Assembly: GCF_031846515.1 (NCBI RefSeq)
Contig: NZ_JAVRHO010000012.1
Coordinates: 66,502 to 130,501, forward strand
DNA from: Autumnicola lenta
GTDB taxonomy: Bacteria > Bacteroidota > Bacteroidia > Flavobacteriales > Flavobacteriaceae
Direction of reading: 5' to 3'
Length of the DNA: 64,000 bases
Below, piece by piece: positions 45,923 through 54,755 of this stretch. Each line of letters starts with the position of its first letter. The stretch's first letter is position 1. The notes beneath the pieces were generated by a model that worked only from the letters and a program-made list of their open reading frames with translations, was not told the DNA's origin and ran no database searches. The translations under genes and the position numbers were made by a program.

Positions 45923-48007
45923 ATGAACAATTCTCCACAGAGATATACGATTACCGCTGCTTTGCCATACACCAACGGACCTATACATATAGGCCATCTT
46001 GCAGGTGTTTATGTTCCCGCCGATATTTATGCACGATACCTTAGGATGCACGGCCAGGACGTGGCCTTTGTATGCGGAAGTGATGAGCACGGGGTGCCAA
46101 TTACTATAAAGGCAAAAAAAGAAGGCGTTAGTCCGCAGGATATTGTGGATAAATATGACGCCATTATCAAAAAATCGTTTAAAGATTTTGGTGTCTCTTT
46201 CGATAATTATTCGCGGACTTCTGCTGAAGTTCACCACGATACTGCATCAGATTTTTTTAAGTCGATGTACGAAAATGGCAAATTTATCGAGGAGACCACA
46301 AAGCAGCTATATGATGAAAAAGCAGGACAATTTCTTGCCGATCGTTTTGTAACCGGAACCTGCCCGAAATGTGGAAATGAAGAAGCTTATGGTGACCAGT
46401 GTGAGAGCTGCGGAACTTCCTTAAATGCGACAGATTTAATTAACCCTAAATCTGCCATAACAGGGGCTGTTCCTACTTTAAAAGAAACAAAACATTGGTT
46501 TTTGCCTTTGGATCAATATGAAAACTGGCTAAAAGAATGGATTCTGGAAGGTCACAAAGCCGACTGGAAGACGAATGTCTACGGACAGGTAAAGTCGTGG
46601 ATAGATGATGGCTTAAGAGCCCGCGCGGTGACACGTGACCTGGATTGGGGAATTCCTGTGCCTGTGGAAGGCGCTGAAGGGAAAGTTCTTTATGTCTGGT
46701 TTGATGCCCCAATTGGTTATATTTCTTCCACCAAAGAATGGGCAGCGAGAGAAGGCAAAGATTGGGAACCTTACTGGAAGGATGAGAACACCAAACTTGT
46801 CCATTTCATAGGAAAAGATAATATCGTTTTTCACTGTATTATTTTCCCGACTATGCTGAAGGCGCACGGAGACTATATTCTCCCCGATAATGTTCCGGCA
46901 AACGAATTCCTGAACCTGGAAGGTAAAAAACTTTCCACTTCTAAAAACTGGGCGGTCTGGCTGCACGAGTATTTGGAAGATTTCCCGAATCAGCAGGATG
47001 TATTGCGCTATGCTTTAACCGCAAACGCTCCTGAAACCAAGGATAACGATTTTACCTGGAAAGATTTTCAGGCAAGGAACAACAACGAATTGGTGGCGAT
47101 ATTTGGCAACTTTATAAATCGTGTTGTAGTTCTTACTAATAAATATTATGACGGAATTGTTCCTGAACCCAATGTATATTCTGAAGTTGATGAAGCTACG
47201 ATTGCTGAATTAAAAGCATATCCGGCAGTTATCGCCAGTTCTATTGAAAAATACCGCTTCCGCGAAGCACAGGCTGAATTGATGAACCTTGCGCGCTTAG
47301 GAAATAAATATCTAGCCGATGAAGAGCCGTGGAAACTGATCAAGACTGATGAGGAACGGGTGAAAACCGTGATGTATGTTGCTTTGCAAATTGCATCGGC
47401 ACTTGCAACTTTAAGTGAACCTTTCCTTCCATTTACTTCAACTAAACTGAAAGGAATCCTGAAAATTACAGATGCCGTAGAGCACCAGGGAGAAGAAGAA
47501 GCGCAGTGGGATAAAATCGGCACAAAAAAGTCTTTACTTCCGGCAGGACATCAAATCGGAAAAGCGGAATTACTTTTTAGTAAAATAGAAGATTCCGAAA
47601 TCGAAAAACAACTGAAAAAACTGGAAGCTACAAAAACCGCCAACGCAGCTGAAAATCAGAAAGTGGAGCCTCAGAAGGAAACTGCAAATTTCGATGATTT
47701 CACGAAGATGGACCTGAGAGTTGGGACCATTATCGAAGCTCATAAAATGCCAAAAACTAAAAAATTACTGGTGTTGAAAGTCGACACAGGTCTTGATAAA
47801 AGAACTGTAGTTTCGGGTATTGCAGAGCATTTTAAACCTGAAGATATCATCGGCAAAAAAGTTACCGTCCTCGCCAACCTCGCCCCAAGAAAATTACGCG
47901 GAGTAGAAAGCGAAGGCATGATCTTAATGACAGAAAACGCTGAAGGAAAGTTGGTCTTTGTAAATCCTGATGAAGATGGGGTTGAGAATGGAACGACGAT
48001 AAATTAG
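45923..48007 (+). CDS. metG: Methionyl-tRNA synthetase
   Basis: Charges tRNA-Met. The 694-residue enzyme has the class I HIGH motif in YTNGPIHIGHLAGVYVP (residues 13-29), a zinc-binding insertion with CPKCGNEEAYGDQCESCG near 148-165, and the KMSKS-type motif as KLSTS near residue 336. An anticodon-binding helical domain follows. The last 110 residues form a C-terminal Trbp111-like tRNA-binding domain (DFTKMDLRVGTIIEA). The gene ends six bases before the first hairpin repeat of the array. Confidence 0.96.
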   Translation: MNNSPQRYTITAALPYTNGPIHIGHLAGVYVPADIYARYLRMHGQDVAFVCGSDEHGVPITIKAKKEGVSPQDIVDKYDAIIKKSFKDFGVSFDNYSRTSAEVHHDTASDFFKSMYENGKFIEETTKQLYDEKAGQFLADRFVTGTCPKCGNEEAYGDQCESCGTSLNATDLINPKSAITGAVPTLKETKHWFLPLDQYENWLKEWILEGHKADWKTNVYGQVKSWIDDGLRARAVTRDLDWGIPVPVEGAEGKVLYVWFDAPIGYISSTKEWAAREGKDWEPYWKDENTKLVHFIGKDNIVFHCIIFPTMLKAHGDYILPDNVPANEFLNLEGKKLSTSKNWAVWLHEYLEDFPNQQDVLRYALTANAPETKDNDFTWKDFQARNNNELVAIFGNFINRVVVLTNKYYDGIVPEPNVYSEVDEATIAELKAYPAVIASSIEKYRFREAQAELMNLARLGNKYLADEEPWKLIKTDEERVKTVMYVALQIASALATLSEPFLPFTSTKLKGILKITDAVEHQGEEEAQWDKIGTKKSLLPAGHQIGKAELLFSKIEDSEIEKQLKKLEATKTANAAENQKVEPQKETANFDDFTKMDLRVGTIIEAHKMPKTKKLLVLKVDTGLDKRTVVSGIAEHFKPEDIIGKKVTVLANLAPRKLRGVESEGMILMTENAEGKLVFVNPDEDGVENGTTIN

Positions 48008-48012
48008 CTACT

Positions 48013-48574
48013 GTTCTCGACTTCGCTCGAACTGACTAGCTGGAGTTCTCTAAGTATTCCAACGATGTCCCCCCGAGCGAAGTCGAGGGGTTGATTAGAA
48101 GCAGTGAACATTCTTTTGTGGATAGCACAACGGGTTCTCGACTCCGCTCGAACTGACACTCTGAATAGAAAGAAAACGTGAAAAAATAAAATCAGACTGA
48201 AAAACACTTGTCACCCCGAGCGAAGTCGAGGGGTGGGTTAGAAGCAGTAAACATTCTTTTGTCAAAAATAGCACAACGGGTTCTCGACTCCGTTCGAACT
48301 GACACTCTGTAGAGAAAGAAAATGTGAAAAAATAAAATCAGACTGAAAACCACTTGTCTCCCCGAGCGAAGTCGAGGGGTGGGTTAGAAGCAGTAAACAT
48401 TCTTTTGTCAAAAATAGCACAACGGGTTCTCGACTCCGCTCGAACGGACAGCTGAGAGCGCTCGAACTACTCCAATGATTTTCCCCCGAGCGTATTCGAG
48501 GGGTGAGTCTGAAAGCAGGAATAAGTACTTAAAAGAAAATTGAAACGATTGTCCCCCCGAGCGAAGTCGAGGGG
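48013..48574. repeat. Array of alternating hairpin repeats, left of GIY-YIG gene
   Basis: Nine copies alternate in orientation. Minus-oriented type A (outer stem GTTC/GAAC) starts at 48013, 48134, 48280 and 48426. Plus-oriented type B (CCCC/GGGG) starts at 48066, 48209, 48355, 48484 (worn) and 48550. Each is bordered by TGTCA or a close variant on the same structural side. Copies from 48134 to 48425 form two tandem 146-bp units that share the A-B spacer and the B-A spacer almost base for base. No gene lies here; open frames through the array are repeat artefacts. Confidence 0.92.
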
Positions 48575-48602
48575 TTGTTAGAAACAATTAACATTCTTCA
48601 TT

Positions 48603-48923
48603 ATGAAATTGTACTATGTCTATATCTTAGAGTGTAAAGATAATCTGCTTTACACAGGAATAACCAACAACATCTCACGCAGACTGGCAGAACATAATTC
48701 GGATAAAAATGAGAATAGTTTCACCTACAGCAGAAGACCGGTTGAACTTATTTTCCATCAAGAATTTAATGATGTAAATCAGGCTATTTATTTCGAGAAA
48801 AAGATGAAAAAATGGAGTGCTCAAAAGAAAAGAGCCCTTGCAAATGGCGATTATGATTTGTTACAAATTCTCGCGGAGTGCAGGAATGCAAGTCATTACA
48901 GAAATAGCTCTGAGAATGAATAG
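48603..48923 (+). CDS. Single-domain GIY-YIG endonuclease
   Basis: A 106-residue nuclease-fold protein of the small UPF0213-like group. The GIY-YIG elements read YYVYILECKDNLLYTGITNN (residues 4-23), with catalytic Arg in NISRRLAEHN and the Glu in QAIYFEKKMKKW near residues 60-71. Only the catalytic domain is present, followed by a short tail (LAECRNASHYRNSSENE). The gene lies between two arrays of hairpin repeats, and its stop codon touches the next repeat at 48923. No other mobile-element protein is near. A role in moving or copying the repeats, like RAYT transposases and REPs, is inference. Confidence 0.9.
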   Translation: MKLYYVYILECKDNLLYTGITNNISRRLAEHNSDKNENSFTYSRRPVELIFHQEFNDVNQAIYFEKKMKKWSAQKKRALANGDYDLLQILAECRNASHYRNSSENE

Positions 48924-49314
48924 TTCTCGACTCTGCTGCTGCCACACCACAACAGTTACCATTACGTGTCACCCCGAGCGAAATCGAGGGGTTGGTGAGA
49001 AGCAGTATCTAGGTACAAGCACCGTTCTCGACTCCGCTCGAACTGACACTTCAACGGCGAAAGAGAAATTCAAAAAAGAAGAAAAGCAGTCTGGAAAACG
49101 ACTGTCTCCCCGAGCGAAGTCGAGGGGTTGGTTAGCAGCAGGATCTAGGTACTAACACCGTTCTCGACTCCGCTCGAACTGACACTCTGAAGAGAAAGAA
49201 AACGTGAAAAATAAAATCAGACTGAAAACGGCTGTCCCCCCGAGCGGAGTCGAGGGGTTGGTGAGAAGCAGGATCTTACTACCAACACCGTTCTCGACTT
49301 CGCTCGAACTGACA
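48923..49314. repeat. Array of alternating hairpin repeats, right of GIY-YIG gene
   Basis: Same family as the left array. A broken type A half starts at 48923, overlapping the GIY-YIG stop. Complete type B copies start at 48967, 49103 and 49233, and type A copies at 49024, 49160 and 49290. Spacing is 136 then 130 bp, slightly shorter than on the left. The A-B spacer at 49185-49232 is nearly the same as that of the left array (CTCTGAA, AGAAAACGTG, CAGACTGAAAA), so the two arrays share an origin. Confidence 0.92.
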
Positions 49315-49359
49315 AAACCGAGTCCGCCCCTAAACTATCAAAAACCCAAAAAACATTCC

Positions 49360-49367
49360 TAACTTTG
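49360..49367 (+). promoter_or_regulatory. Candidate -7 element of the deacetylase gene
   Basis: TAACTTTG matches TAnnTTTG, 19 bases before the start codon and just beyond the last hairpin repeat. Confidence 0.5.
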
Positions 49368-49386
49368 CCGATCCTGATTAAATAAA

Positions 49387-50289
49387 ATGCTCAAAATCGC
49401 TTACCATCCCATCTACAAACATCCTTTGCCTGAAGGTCACCGGTTTCCGATGGAGAAATATGAGCTTTTGCCACAGCAATTGTTACTGGAAGGGACCTGC
49501 AGCGAAGAAAACTTTTTTGAGCCTGAAATTCCGGAGGATGAGCATATCCTCGCTGTGCATAATGCAGATTATTATTCCCGTTTAAAAAACCAGGAACTAA
49601 GTGAACGGGAGGTTAGGAAGACGGGATTTCCGCTTTCAAAAGCATTATACGAGAGGGAAATTATTATTGCCGACGGCACGATGAAATGTTGCCACTTTTC
49701 ATTAGAGCACGGAATTTCTTTTAACATTGCCGGTGGTACGCATCATGCCTACTCCAATCGTGGCGAGGCTTTTTGCCTGTTAAATGACCAGGCGATAGCG
49801 GCACGTTATCTTCAGAAGCAAAAATTAGCTGAAAAAATTCTGATTGTAGACCTGGACGTACACCAGGGCAACGGTACTGCTGAAATTTTTCAAAATGACG
49901 CTTCGGTTTTTACTTTTTCTATGCACGGCAAAGGCAATTATCCGTTTAAAAAAGAGAAATCAGATCTCGATATCGAAGTTCCCGACGGCTCGGGAGACCG
50001 GGAATATCTTCAGCTTCTAAAAGAAACACTTCCGGATCTCATTGAAAATGTTAATCCGGATTTTATCTTTTACCTCAGCGGGGTGGATATCCTGGAAACC
50101 GACAAACTTGGCAAACTTTCCTGCAGCGTCGCGGGTTGTAAGGAACGCGACAGGTTCGTGCTTCAGCTTTGCCACGAGCTTTCTATTCCGGTACAATGCA
50201 GCATGGGCGGCGGATATTCGCCTGACATCAAAACTATTATCGACGCTCACGCCAACACCTACAGACTGGCTAGGGAAATCTATTTTTAG
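49387..50289 (+). CDS. Histone deacetylase-like zinc amidohydrolase
   Basis: A 300-residue member of the arginase/deacetylase superfamily (class II-like or AcuC/APAH-type), removing acetyl or related groups from lysines or polyamines. Conserved residues are visible: the histidine pair in IAGGTHHAYSN (H119/H120), the zinc ligands in VDLDVHQGNGTAEIF (D155, D157 and H159), a third zinc ligand in YLSGVDILETDKLG near residue 230, and MGGGYSPD near the C-terminus. Bacterial members act on acetyl-CoA synthetase, polyamines or unknown targets. It is monocistronic, 97 bases past the repeat array. Confidence 0.9.
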   Translation: MLKIAYHPIYKHPLPEGHRFPMEKYELLPQQLLLEGTCSEENFFEPEIPEDEHILAVHNADYYSRLKNQELSEREVRKTGFPLSKALYEREIIIADGTMKCCHFSLEHGISFNIAGGTHHAYSNRGEAFCLLNDQAIAARYLQKQKLAEKILIVDLDVHQGNGTAEIFQNDASVFTFSMHGKGNYPFKKEKSDLDIEVPDGSGDREYLQLLKETLPDLIENVNPDFIFYLSGVDILETDKLGKLSCSVAGCKERDRFVLQLCHELSIPVQCSMGGGYSPDIKTIIDAHANTYRLAREIYF

Positions 50290-50453
50290 CTGAATTTCTT
50301 CTATAAAGATGCCCCTCTAAAACCCCAGATCACCTTGAAATTGTTGAAATTCCAAAAGAAAACATTAACGGACGCAGAAAATTGCTCCAGGAACAGCAAA
50401 CTAAGCATGAATATTTCAATTTATACTTATATTTATGCCTAAAATATACATTT

Positions 50454-52223
50454 ATGAGGCCTTCCACTACATTTCTGATTCCATTTTTATGCTTTTTTCT
50501 AAATTTTTCAGCTTTTGCACAGTCAAATGAAGAAAATCCAGGTTCAGAAAAGATCCGCGTTAATCAAATAGGGTTTTATCCTGAAGGCCCTAAAATGGCA
50601 ATTATCGTCACTACAGAAGCCACCGACTTCACAATACTTACGGCAGATGATAAAAAAGAAGTTTTTTCAGGAAAACTCAGTGAGGCTGAAGAATGGCCGC
50701 ACAGTAAAGAAACCGTGAAACAAGCTGATTTTTCTTCCGTAGAAGAGTCGGGAGAATATGTTTTGCACGTACCGGGAATTGGCAACAGCCATCCTTTTGA
50801 AATTTCCGAAAATGTACATTTTGAGCCGGCAAAGGCAAGTATGAAAGCGTTTTATTTTCAGAGAGCTTCCACAGATTTACCCGAAGCCTACGCCGGAAAA
50901 TGGGCAAGGGAAGCAGGACATCCCGACAATCAGGTAAAAATCCACAATTCGGCTGCGTCAGAGAATCGCCCTGCGGGATCTACCATTTCCAGCCCCGGTG
51001 GCTGGTATGATGCCGGTGATTACGGAAAATATATCGTAAACAGCGGAATCACCATGGGAACGCTGTTTTCGCTGTATGAGGATTTTCCGGAATACCTCGA
51101 TACCCTGAATTTGAATATTCCCGAGAGCACAAACAACATTCCTGATTTTCTTGATGAAGCACTGTACAATTTACGATGGATGATGACGATGCAGGACAAA
51201 GATGGCGGCGTTTATCACAAACTTACCAGCGCAAACTTTCACGGTGCGGTTGCGCCAAAAGATGCCACTTTGCAGCGTTGGGCGGTACAAAAAGGAACAG
51301 CGGCAACGTTAGATTTTGCAGCAGTAACTGCGCAGGCAGCAAGAATATTCAGCGACTATAAAAATGAATTGCCGGGATTGGCAGATTCGCTGTTGGTAAT
51401 GAGTGAAAACGCTTATAGCTGGGCCAAAGAAAACCCTGAGGTAACCTACCGCCAGAGAGAATTACAAGATCCGGAAGTAAGCACCGGCGCCTACGGGGAC
51501 CGAAATTTTAAAGATGAACTGCAATGGGCCGCAACAGAACTTTTTATCACCACCGGGAACGAGGAGTACTACAAAGACGCGGACATTGAAAATTCACTGG
51601 AAGCTGAGTTCGGGATTCCCGCATGGCCAAATGTAAACACGCTTGCCCTCTATTCTCTTGCCAGGCACAGGGACAAATTTCAGGATAGCGAAGTTGTAAA
51701 TATAGATGCAATAACAGACCAGCTTAGGAAAATGGCCGATGATCTGGTCGCATCTTCAAAAACTTCAGCTTATGCAATCCCTATGGGAATTAAGGAATCA
51801 GACTTTGCATGGGGCAGCAATTCAGAAGCCGGAAATCAGGGTATACTTCTTTTAAATGTTTACAAAATCACCGGCGACGATAAATATCTGAATGCTGCAA
51901 ATGATAACCTGGATTATTTGCTGGGAAGGAATGCCACGGGCTATTCCTTTTTGACCGGTTATGGAGAGAAGCCAACGAAAGATCCGCACCACAGGCCTTC
52001 TGAATCTGATGATATCGACGACCCAGTCCCGGGACTTCTTGCCGGCGGACCAAATCCCGGGCAACAGGATATAGCCGGTTGTGGAGATAAATACACAGCT
52101 GCTCACCAGCATCCGGCGACTTCGTATATCGATGACCGCTGCAGTTATGCCAGTAATGAGATCGCGATCAACTGGAATGCGCCTTTTGTATATCTCGCCA
52201 ATGCGATAGAGGCAATAAGGTAG
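50454..52223 (+). CDS. Secreted GH9 family glycoside hydrolase
   Basis: A 589-residue secreted beta-glucanase/cellulase-type enzyme. The start at 50454 opens a signal peptide (MRPSTTFLIPFLCFFLNFSAFAQ); 24 codons upstream in frame are rejected. An N-terminal Ig-like domain (CelD_N, about residues 30-115; IRVNQIGFYPEGPKMAI) precedes the (alpha/alpha)6 catalytic domain. Its nucleophile and base region is GGWYDAGDYGKY (about 182-193). HHRPSESDD is the active-site histidine block, and the acid glutamate lies in CSYASNEIAINWNAPF near 569. There is no SusCD pair nearby, so it is a lone enzyme rather than part of a visible polysaccharide locus. Confidence 0.92.
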   Translation: MRPSTTFLIPFLCFFLNFSAFAQSNEENPGSEKIRVNQIGFYPEGPKMAIIVTTEATDFTILTADDKKEVFSGKLSEAEEWPHSKETVKQADFSSVEESGEYVLHVPGIGNSHPFEISENVHFEPAKASMKAFYFQRASTDLPEAYAGKWAREAGHPDNQVKIHNSAASENRPAGSTISSPGGWYDAGDYGKYIVNSGITMGTLFSLYEDFPEYLDTLNLNIPESTNNIPDFLDEALYNLRWMMTMQDKDGGVYHKLTSANFHGAVAPKDATLQRWAVQKGTAATLDFAAVTAQAARIFSDYKNELPGLADSLLVMSENAYSWAKENPEVTYRQRELQDPEVSTGAYGDRNFKDELQWAATELFITTGNEEYYKDADIENSLEAEFGIPAWPNVNTLALYSLARHRDKFQDSEVVNIDAITDQLRKMADDLVASSKTSAYAIPMGIKESDFAWGSNSEAGNQGILLLNVYKITGDDKYLNAANDNLDYLLGRNATGYSFLTGYGEKPTKDPHHRPSESDDIDDPVPGLLAGGPNPGQQDIAGCGDKYTAAHQHPATSYIDDRCSYASNEIAINWNAPFVYLANAIEAIR

Positions 52224-52497
52224 TTGCAGTTTTGGGAGAAAGAGAGTGATCGCTACTTCCAACCATCTATTGAAAATCTTGGAGATTCAATCTTAAATTT
52301 GATTCAGGTAGAATTATATATTGTGAAAGATTCCTTCAGAACAGTAGGGATTATAGCCATTTAATCCAGATCTCGCCAAATATTTTTAAATAGCAGCACC
52401 GTGCTTTTTTAATTAATATCATATTACTTCACTTATTAACGCAACCTTTGTGACTTTTCGCATCTAATTAAAGTAGGAACTACTAAATTCACCCAAA

Positions 52498-53703
52498 ATG
52501 GAAAAAATTACTAAAGTATGCTTACTATTATTGCTCTTCTTTACTATTGGATGCAGTGAAGACTCTCTAAGTGAAGCAACCGAAGGTTCAGGAGATGCGC
52601 TGAGGAATTCCTATAGCGGAGATTCGGATAGCGGAGAGCCTTCCGCTGAAAACCCCAATAACGGCACTGACGATCCTGATTCTTCGGGGCAAATAACTGC
52701 CGGAGAATGGAATGACCTTGCAAACTGGAATTACTGGACAGATCTAAAAAACAACCAGGAATTTGCTGATAAATTATACCACTGGAACTTTTATCTTAAT
52801 AACAGGATTTCCGTTTCTGTAAAAGATATAAGCGGAATGCCTGCCATAGATGCAGTTGTGGCTTTAAAAACCGATGAGGGTACAACAATATGGTCTGCTA
52901 AATCAGATAATAAAGGAAATGCTGAACTTTGGATAAATCCTTTTGAAAGATCCACTAATTCAGACCTGGAAAATTATTCGCTTTGGGTGGATGGAGAGAA
53001 ACTCAGCATCAATTTAAAAGATTTCAATCAGGGTATAAATGAGGTTCAAATAAAAAATACAAGTGTAGCTCCAGACAATGTTGAAATAGCATTTATTGTA
53101 GATGCCACCGGTTCTATGTCAGACGAGTTAGAATTCCTAAAAGATGACTTGAAGAACATTATTCAAAAAGTAGAAAATTTAAATTCCAGTCTTGACATAT
53201 TAACTTCATCGGTCTTTTACCGAGATGTAGAAGACGATTATGTTGTAAGGCATTCAAATTTTACAGCTGATATAAATACCACTTTAAATTTCATTAATAA
53301 TCAATCTGCTGGCGGAGGCGGTGATTTTCCTGAAGCAGTCCACACAGCCCTCAATACAACAATTAATAACTTACAGTGGTCATCTAACGCACGCACACGT
53401 TTAGCATTTCTAATATTAGATGCCCCGCCACATCATAATCAAGAAGTTATTTCTGACATTCAGAATTCGATAAAACAAGCCGCTGAAAAAGGAATAAAGC
53501 TTATACCTATTACGGCAAGCGGAATAGATAAAGAAACTGAATTCCTTATGCGCTATTTTTCAATGGCCACCAATAGTACTTATGTGTTTATAACAGATCA
53601 CAGTGGAATAGGGAATGACCATATCGAGCCTTCTATAGGTGAATATGAAGTAGAATTTTTAAACGAATTGCTAGTAAGATTGATTACACAATATTCTGAA
53701 TAA
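52498..53703 (+). CDS. VWA-domain lipoprotein
   Basis: A 401-residue envelope protein. A lipoprotein signal ends at IGC (Cys near 19), followed by a Ser/Gly/Asp/Pro-rich linker. A beta-sandwich-like domain (about 85-185) leads to a von Willebrand A domain from about 195. The MIDAS metal site reads AFIVDATGSMSDE, with second-loop residues in SAGGGGDFPEAVHTAL and the third in FLILDAPPH. Surface-exposed VWA proteins bind ligands or partners through a divalent metal. It opens a four-gene plus-strand cluster with gaps of 23-29 bases. Role unknown. Confidence 0.88.
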   Translation: MEKITKVCLLLLLFFTIGCSEDSLSEATEGSGDALRNSYSGDSDSGEPSAENPNNGTDDPDSSGQITAGEWNDLANWNYWTDLKNNQEFADKLYHWNFYLNNRISVSVKDISGMPAIDAVVALKTDEGTTIWSAKSDNKGNAELWINPFERSTNSDLENYSLWVDGEKLSINLKDFNQGINEVQIKNTSVAPDNVEIAFIVDATGSMSDELEFLKDDLKNIIQKVENLNSSLDILTSSVFYRDVEDDYVVRHSNFTADINTTLNFINNQSAGGGGDFPEAVHTALNTTINNLQWSSNARTRLAFLILDAPPHHNQEVISDIQNSIKQAAEKGIKLIPITASGIDKETEFLMRYFSMATNSTYVFITDHSGIGNDHIEPSIGEYEVEFLNELLVRLITQYSE

Positions 53704-53731
53704 TATGCTAAATCTCATCAAATAAATAGAA

Positions 53732-54298
53732 ATGAAAATTACTACATTCATTACCTCCCTGGTCTTTTTATGCGCCGGCATGTGCTGCCCACCCGAAGAT
53801 GATCACGATTATGAAAATTTTGAATTTGATGCTCCCGGGTTAATTGAAATTCAAAACGATGGCAATGTTTTTAATCAAAATGACACCCTTTGGGTAAAAA
53901 CAATCATCCCCAATACTTTATTTGATGAAGACGGTGAAGAAATTGACCTCCTTGAATTGAGGGGAATTAATCAGAACGCCTATTTAGGATTAAACCTATA
54001 CCTGGAAAATGGCTTTGATCAGCCTATTCCTATTATACTTTCTGAGGATGAAATTTTTCCAATTACCGGAACGGTTACCTATCAATATTCTATAGACGTA
54101 AATACTACAGAAGTAAACGGCCAGATCCAAAGTGATTTTGGAATAGTCCTGAAAGAAAAAGGGGATTATTTTTTAGGATCGTCTTATCTTCCTAATCCAC
54201 TTTCAGTTTATTTGGAGGGCGAAAATTACAACCAGATCCTAATCAACACAAACTTTGCAAACCAGGACAGTGACAGGTTTCAGTTTAGCGTAGAATAA
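53732..54298 (+). CDS. Probable lipoprotein of the VWA cluster
   Basis: A 188-residue exported protein with signal MKITTFITSLVFLCAGMCC; the CC pair suggests lipidation. The mature domain is beta-rich and acidic (DDHDYENFEFDAPG), with a repeated pattern of long strands and no known catalytic motif. It is 28 bases behind the VWA gene and 29 bases before the next gene, so the cluster is almost certainly one operon. Function not recognised. Confidence 0.75.
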   Translation: MKITTFITSLVFLCAGMCCPPEDDHDYENFEFDAPGLIEIQNDGNVFNQNDTLWVKTIIPNTLFDEDGEEIDLLELRGINQNAYLGLNLYLENGFDQPIPIILSEDEIFPITGTVTYQYSIDVNTTEVNGQIQSDFGIVLKEKGDYFLGSSYLPNPLSVYLEGENYNQILINTNFANQDSDRFQFSVE

Positions 54299-54327
54299 AA
54301 ATACATTAATTCAACAATCCAAAAAGC

Positions 54328-54732
54328 ATGTATAAAAAATTACTTTTTTTAGCTTCTTCCATTTTATTTATTTCAAATTCTTATAGCCAGTTAAATATTA
54401 GCTACCATCAATCAAACCTTCCATTTATCGGGGTAGGCTACGATATTAGCAACCGCCTTACCCCAGAGGTAAGACTGGGTACAGATCAGTTTATTGATAA
54501 TCTCTCCGTAGAAGCTGTACTTACCTATAAGTTTATTAAAAGGGAAGATTATGATTTTTATGGAGGTCTGGGTTTCAGGTATAATGGTTACGGTGGATTG
54601 GTAGCACCCTTTGGGCTTAACTTATATCCTTTTAATGAGAAGAAATTCGGTTTTCATATTGAAGCTGCACCTATACTACTGGATTCTGATATACTTAGAG
54701 GAAGTTTTGGCATACGTTACCGATTTCTATAA
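54328..54732 (+). CDS. Small outer-membrane barrel-like protein
   Basis: A 134-residue exported protein. The signal peptide MYKKLLFLASSILFISNSYS is followed by alternating strands rich in Gly, Tyr and Phe (GGLGFRYNGYGGLVAPFGLNLYP) and an end strand (SFGIRYRFL) typical of a beta-barrel. It is too small for a usual porin, but would fit an eight-stranded barrel. Third gene of the cluster. No family recognised. Confidence 0.72.
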   Translation: MYKKLLFLASSILFISNSYSQLNISYHQSNLPFIGVGYDISNRLTPEVRLGTDQFIDNLSVEAVLTYKFIKREDYDFYGGLGFRYNGYGGLVAPFGLNLYPFNEKKFGFHIEAAPILLDSDILRGSFGIRYRFL

Positions 54733-54755
54733 AGTAATACACGCTAAAAGTAGCT

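Noticed and set aside
48817..49155. Plus-strand frame of 112 codons after the GIY-YIG gene
   Set aside because: It overlaps the end of the GIY-YIG gene in another phase and runs through the hairpin repeats; its residues are translated repeats.
48013..49314. CRISPR array
   Set aside because: Repeats alternate in orientation, differ in outer stem, and the spacers are themselves repeated. No cas gene is near.
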